Part shown: piece after piece, positions 59,644 to 64,000 of the stretch | How the letters are laid out: each line of letters opens with the position of its first letter | Numbering within the stretch: the first letter of the stretch is position 1 | NCBI GenBank assembly: GCA_021464245.1 | Contig: JADCRB010000046.1 | Span: 6,466,760-6,530,759, forward strand | Length of the DNA: 64,000 nucleotides | Direction of reading: 5' to 3' | Source: Carallia brachiata | Taxonomy: Eukaryota; Streptophyta; Magnoliopsida; Malpighiales; Rhizophoraceae | The notes under the pieces: generated by a model | Told to the model about the DNA's origin: nothing | The model's database searches: none | What the model saw: the letters and a program-made list of their open reading frames with translations, nothing else | Made by a program: the position numbers and the translations under genes

Positions 59644-59990
59644 TTAAGGTTTGTCTGGATTGTTAGAAAGTTATGAGAAAATAAAATTATTTAAATTAAT
59701 GAGAAAGTTGTGAAAAAAATAATTAAAAAGAAAAACGAGTAGTAATTTTCGAGAGAAACTGTTGTGTGAAAAAAAGTTGTTTGAATTAATAAAAAAGTTG
59801 TAAAAAAATGGTTAGAAAAAAATAAATAATAATTTGTGAGAAAAAATTGTAAGAAAAAATATCGTTTGGATTGATTAGAAAATTGTGAGAAAAAAATAGT
59901 AAAAAATAATAAAATAACGAGAATATTTTTTAACCAAAACTTTCAAATCATTTTTTTAATTAAAGTCGCGTAAATCAAACACACCCTTAA
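59644..59990. mobile_element. MITE-like element with internal repeats
   Basis: Begins TTAAGGTTTGTCTGGATT, and its end reversed reads TTAAGGGTGTGTTTGATT, an imperfect inverted repeat of about 18 bp. The inside is AT-rich and built from loosely repeated GTTTGAATTAATGAGAAAG-like units, at about 59690, 59780 and 59870. No target duplication could be fixed. Confidence 0.5.
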
Positions 59991-60355
59991 TATATAAGAA
60001 TGTCTAGGAGAACTATTTTTTCAAATAAAATAGAGATACAAAATCAAAAAAACTTCTTATATCTCGTGTATAAAATATTTAATATAATATATGAAATTAT
60101 TTTGCACCTATTGAGCAGTGATTTTTTTCACCTAGTTTATTCGAAATTAAATTCAGTAAATAAATTGATATTTTTTTTTGAGACAAAGATAACACAAATA
60201 AATAAATTGATATTAATAATTAATAATGCTGTCGACTTTGTCTTTTTTTTTTTTTTTTTTTTTTGTCTACTTTGACTTAGGAGGAAAGAAATCAATTTTT
60301 AGAAAAGGAAAAATTACCAAAAACGAAAATCACATCTTATCCTCCCAAAATGCAC

Positions 60356-60361
60356 ACGTGT
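60356..60361 (+). promoter_or_regulatory. G-box upstream of ABCG7
   Basis: CACGTG within ACACGTGTCC, 255 bases before the ABCG7 start codon. A bZIP/bHLH binding site by sequence; function is inferred. Confidence 0.4.
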
Positions 60362-60615
60362 CCCTCCCGGGAAATCCAAAGTACCTGCATCGATCTGCGG
60401 AATTACAAAGGCCAAAAATATCAACAATCCATAGGAAAACGCAGTCGTTTCATTCCTTAACGACGTCGTAAAAAGGTAACTATAAGTACCGGCGTTCAGC
60501 TTCGTCCGGCATTTAACGTCTGCTGAAACAAAACCTCAAAGTTCACCTCTTTTTGCTTAGAGGGCGAGTAGGAGGATAAGATAATAACGGAGGTAATTGG
60601 CTGAGGAGCATTGAG

Positions 60616-63600
60616 ATGGTGCGTTTTGGCGGGAAAATGGTGGGCCAGCTGGCGAGTTTTGGCGGGAACGGCGTGGGCCAGCTCGTGGCTGCGGCCGCCG
60701 TCGCTCTCCTCTTCCGGCTTTTCTCCGGTCCCGGCCCCGTCGTGCCACCGGAAGACGAGAACTACGAGTCTGCCGGAGGAGACGATGAAGGTGGAGAAGC
60801 TCCAGAAGCCGGAAAAGTTGTGCCGGTGACTATCCGGTGGAGCAACCTCACCTGTTCGCTCTCCGATAAATCCTCCAAATCAGTGAGTGGTTTCTTTTGA
60901 TTGTTCTTTTGTTGTTTGGAGTATTTCCTTCAAGTTCTGTTTGGTTACTCGGAAAATGCGAGAACATGAAGAATCTCCATGGAAAAAACAGGCATAATGC
61001 TTTATTTTTATTTTTGTTTCTATTTTTGAGCATGACGGTAATTAGTGAGTGAAATTCTTAGGTGCGGTTTCTGCTTAAGAATGTGAGTGGAAGCAAAGCC
61101 TGGGAAATTGCTTGCAATAATGGGACCATCCGGATCGGGGAAAACAACTTTGCTTAACGTTCTAGCAGGACAGCTAATGGCATCCCCTCGATTGCATTTG
61201 TCAGGGCTTTTGGAATACAATGGAAGGCCTAGTTCTAAGAAGCCTTACAAGTATGTGTTGTTTGGATACGCAATTAAGAGTTAAGCCCGCCCTTGATTAG
61301 CGGGTGCTTTCATTGATTTATGAGTTTCATGATTATAATATATTAATATTGATTGTTGTTATCGTTGCAGGTTTGCTTACGTCCGTCAGGAGGATCTTTT
61401 CTTTTCGCAGCTTACTGTGCGGGAGACACTGTCTCTTGCCGCTGAACTTCAACTTCAGGAGATATTGTCGGTGGAGGAGCGAGATGAATATGTGAACAAT
61501 TTATTGTTCAAACTAGGCTTGGTAAGGTGCACTTCTTTTGAAGTTCATGGAACCAAATGAATTTGATTGAGGGCTTCATTGGAGTCAAAGGAGTGGGGGT
61601 CTTGTGTCTTTCTTACTCAAGTCCAAATCTATACTGTTTTGGATTTCAAATAGGATTGACCAATACAAGTTGATCCCTTGGTCGACATCTCCTTTGATTC
61701 ATTACTATGAATACATTGAATGGGCCTTAAGTGGGACAGCTGTGCATCTATAGTTGATCTTTTACTTCTTTCCTTTTCTTGTCATATTTCATAGTTTCTG
61801 TCCTCTTATTAATTATCTGTATGGGTTTCTTTGTTCTCTTCCTTCAAAGGTTAGTTGTGCTGATTCTAATGTCGGTGATGCAAAAGTTCGTGGAATAAGT
61901 GGTGGCGAAAAGAAACGTTTATCATTGGCATGTGAACTTATTGCAAGCCCATCTGTCATATTTGCTGATGAGCCCACAACAGGTACACCTGCTTGATATC
62001 ATTCTGCTCCTATTATAGCCTAAGTGGCTCTGCTTTTGGTATGCTAGTTTTAGTAAATTATGAAAGGTCCATTTTAACAGAAGATCATAACAGTAAGCAT
62101 ATAATCCAAAAACCTTTCATTTGAAGAACTAATGTGTACTTGCATTTTATTTGGTCCTTCTGTTTTTATGCTAATTTCAGATAATTTGCCTTTATTTGAT
62201 GTCCTTATACGTTGTAATTCCTACTGTGGGAAATTGTTCTCAGGATTAATCATGAGTCAGTTTGGGATTTCATTAACTCTGTTACTAGGCTAGCATTTTC
62301 AGATTACTATCGAAAAGAAAGTAAATGCCATCATTTCTATTTGCTTTTCATCCAGGGATTTGTATAGCTTAATGGTGGTGTTAGATTTTTTTCCCTACTG
62401 GTTTGATATAAAATTGCATATGATATTTCCAGGACTTGATGCTTTCCAGGCAGAAAGAGTGATGGAAACTCTCCGTCAACTTGCACAGGATGGTCATACT
62501 GTAATTTGCTCCATACACCAGCCAAGAGGTTCAGTATACAGTAAATTTGACGACATTGTATTGCTAACAGAAGGTGCACTCGTCTATGCCGGTCCTGCAG
62601 GGAATGAACCTCTGGCCTACTTCTTGAAATTTGGGTTGTTAGCTGAACCTTACATTAATTGTCGCATTTCTTAGATATTATCTCTCTCGATTCTAAATGT
62701 GCTATTTTCTGGGTATGTGGCTTTTTTCCCCTCCTTTTCAAAATATCCTTTTGATTTTCTGGTGTTATGTGTGAACTTGCATGATCGTTATCTCCTTAGA
62801 AAACCCAAGTAATAGCAGGTCCATCAAGTACACCCATCATCACAAAGTCATGGCTGCTGACAATGAAACTAACTTTAACCCTGTAACTTTATATTTTATA
62901 CGTTTAGATGACAGTCCTATGTTCTAGAAATATGATAGTCATCGAATGTCAGTTCAACATGCTAACACGCGCACAAGCATGCATGCCTATAACTAGTAAA
63001 GTAGGTAATAACCTCAGTTGAATAACGGCAGATATTTTCTATAAACTGCATCCGATATTTTTGATACTCGTTTAGTTAACCAGACAAATAATTTTGGCTA
63101 GACATTGTTGCAACATTGCTTTTATTTAGTGTGTACATGTGCATGTAATTCAGTGTTCATGTTTAATATTCTACTTTCTCTTCTATTGGTGCATGGCCGT
63201 TACTTTTGGATGCACAATTATGGTCATGTAATGTAAAATCTATTAATTATCAATCATTGTTTGGAGATCTGCATCTAATAGCTTTGACTGCACTTTTTTT
63301 CTTCAAATAATAATCCATTGGACATCATTTGAAAGTTTAGCTTTGACTGCATAATTTTGTTCTTTTGTTTTCTCTGGCCCTTATATTTATGTTTATGGAA
63401 CTTTGATCATGCACCAGTCTAGTTGTCACCAAAGCTGCTGTTTTTTACTTAACAGATATTCATATTACGAATTTCAAAAGCAATGATCAAATCGTTGATT
63501 TAACAGGTATCGTTGCCCAGATCATGTCAATCCTGCTGAATTTTTGGCTGACCTCATTTCCATTGACTACAGCTCTGCTGAAAGTGTTTATTTTCTCAGA

Positions 63601-64000
63601 AAAGAATAGATGGTCTTGTTGAGTCGTTCTCACAGCAGTCATCAACAGTTCTGTATGCAACTCCACTAACTAATAGGGAGGGTTTCAAGAATGGAATGAA
63701 AATGAGAAAGAATACTGTTGGGAAAAGGAAATGGTCTCTGTGGAGGCAATTCCGGTTGCTCCTTAAACGAGCATGGATGCAAGTCAGTTTTTTTATTTTT
63801 ACTCTGCTAATTATTGTTTGAAAAATTAGATGCATCCATTTATCTTAATCTTAATTAGCTGCTTCTTTTTACTAAGCTAAAGTAGCTTTCCAAGAGCATA
63901 TATTCATTATCCTTTATATCATGTTTGATGACTAGACACCATCATTTGACTAAGCAGAAATGAAATTCATTGATCTTTGCATAGAACTTGGATAATATTT
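60616..64000 (+). CDS. ABCG7: ABCG7 half-size ABC transporter, 5' part, two frame breaks, cut by window end
   Basis: Exons 60616-60882, 61062-61250, 61371-61521, 61850-61982, 62433-62634 and 63507-63782. Later exons with the membrane domain lie outside. All junctions are GT/AG, though the exon 5 donor (GTTGTT) is weak. Exon 1 gives a Gly/Ala-rich N-terminus with a hydrophobic stretch, as in ABCG7. The nucleotide-binding domain has Walker [10 protein letters not shown] (exon 2), LSGGxx-type signature [11 protein letters not shown] and Walker [12 protein letters not shown] (exon 4), and the H-loop in CSIHQPRGS (exon 5). Exon 2 lacks two bases at about 61088-61092, between NVSG and EAKPGK. As it stands the frame stops at 61155-61157 and Walker A is out of frame. 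Exon 6 lacks one base at about 63590-63596 (TATTTTCTCAG) and would stop at 63607-63609. Exon lengths and phases fit exactly if these bases are added, so they are indels, not misread splicing. Substrate unknown. Resembles At2g01320. Confidence 0.9.

Larger units (their letters stand above)
59055..60615. promoter_or_regulatory. Divergent intergenic region between EAF and ABCG7
   Basis: Shared upstream region of 1.56 kb between two head-to-head genes. It holds a MITE-like AT-rich insertion (59644-59990). On the ABCG7 side there is a G-box within ACACGTGTCC (CACGTG at 60356-60361), a GACGTC motif near 60462 and a TATA-like TATAAGTA at 60481, about 135 bases before the ATG. Confidence 0.45.

Noticed and set aside
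60883..61061. Alternative splicing as the explanation of the ABCG7 exon 2 frame break
   Set aside because: No AG acceptor in the nearby sequence keeps both the conserved N-terminal part and the phase of exon 3; the exon is exactly two bases short.

Overview
The window looks like nuclear DNA of a flowering plant, most likely a eudicot. It is AT-rich, its genes are split by GT/AG introns, and every gene recognised belongs to a plant family. Nothing suggests a bacterial, organellar or viral replicon. Species cannot be decided from the sequence alone.

Six protein genes can be rebuilt exon by exon. On the minus strand: a 12-exon gene joining a CinA-like domain to a nucleotidyltransferase (15478-19494); a heavy-metal-associated isoprenylated protein of the HIPP20 type (35184-37043); a Golgi GT14 glycosyltransferase (46352-50193); and an EAF-type RNA polymerase II elongation factor (56598-59054). 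On the plus strand: a fasciclin-like protein (41564-42675) and the 5' part of ABCG7 (60616 to the window edge). A decayed PPR gene (about 43650-45010) lies between the fasciclin-like gene and GT14. From memory, the order HIPP20 - PPR - GT14 - EAF matches Arabidopsis At1g71050-At1g71080, and the two outer genes resemble At2g01220 and At2g01320. The window may therefore keep an order from before the Brassicaceae duplication. Three of the six genes (fasciclin-like, EAF, ABCG7) carry small frameshifts in well-conserved sequence, while the other three read through cleanly. This is either assembly error or real decay.

The left half (1-35 kb) is mostly transposon debris. It holds a LINE relic with a TRIM element nested in it (429-1069); a LINE 3' end; copia gag-like and endogenous pararetrovirus fragments (5.9-8.3 kb); two hAT-type MITEs with 8-bp target duplications (9119-9722 and 23015-23629), the second nested in a long decayed L1-type LINE (22931-28535); a composite tandem array (28.5-30.0 kb); and LTR-like sequence (30-32.3 kb). 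The right half is gene-rich. It also holds a young 1.16-kb non-autonomous retroelement with a perfect 18-bp target duplication (54058-55219), and an older relative lies at 20.69-21.49 kb.

The genes do not form a pathway. They cover nucleotide metabolism or a derived role (CinA/NMNAT-like), metal or stress signalling (HIPP), cell-wall glycoproteins and their glycans (fasciclin-like, GT14), transcription elongation (EAF) and membrane transport (ABCG7).
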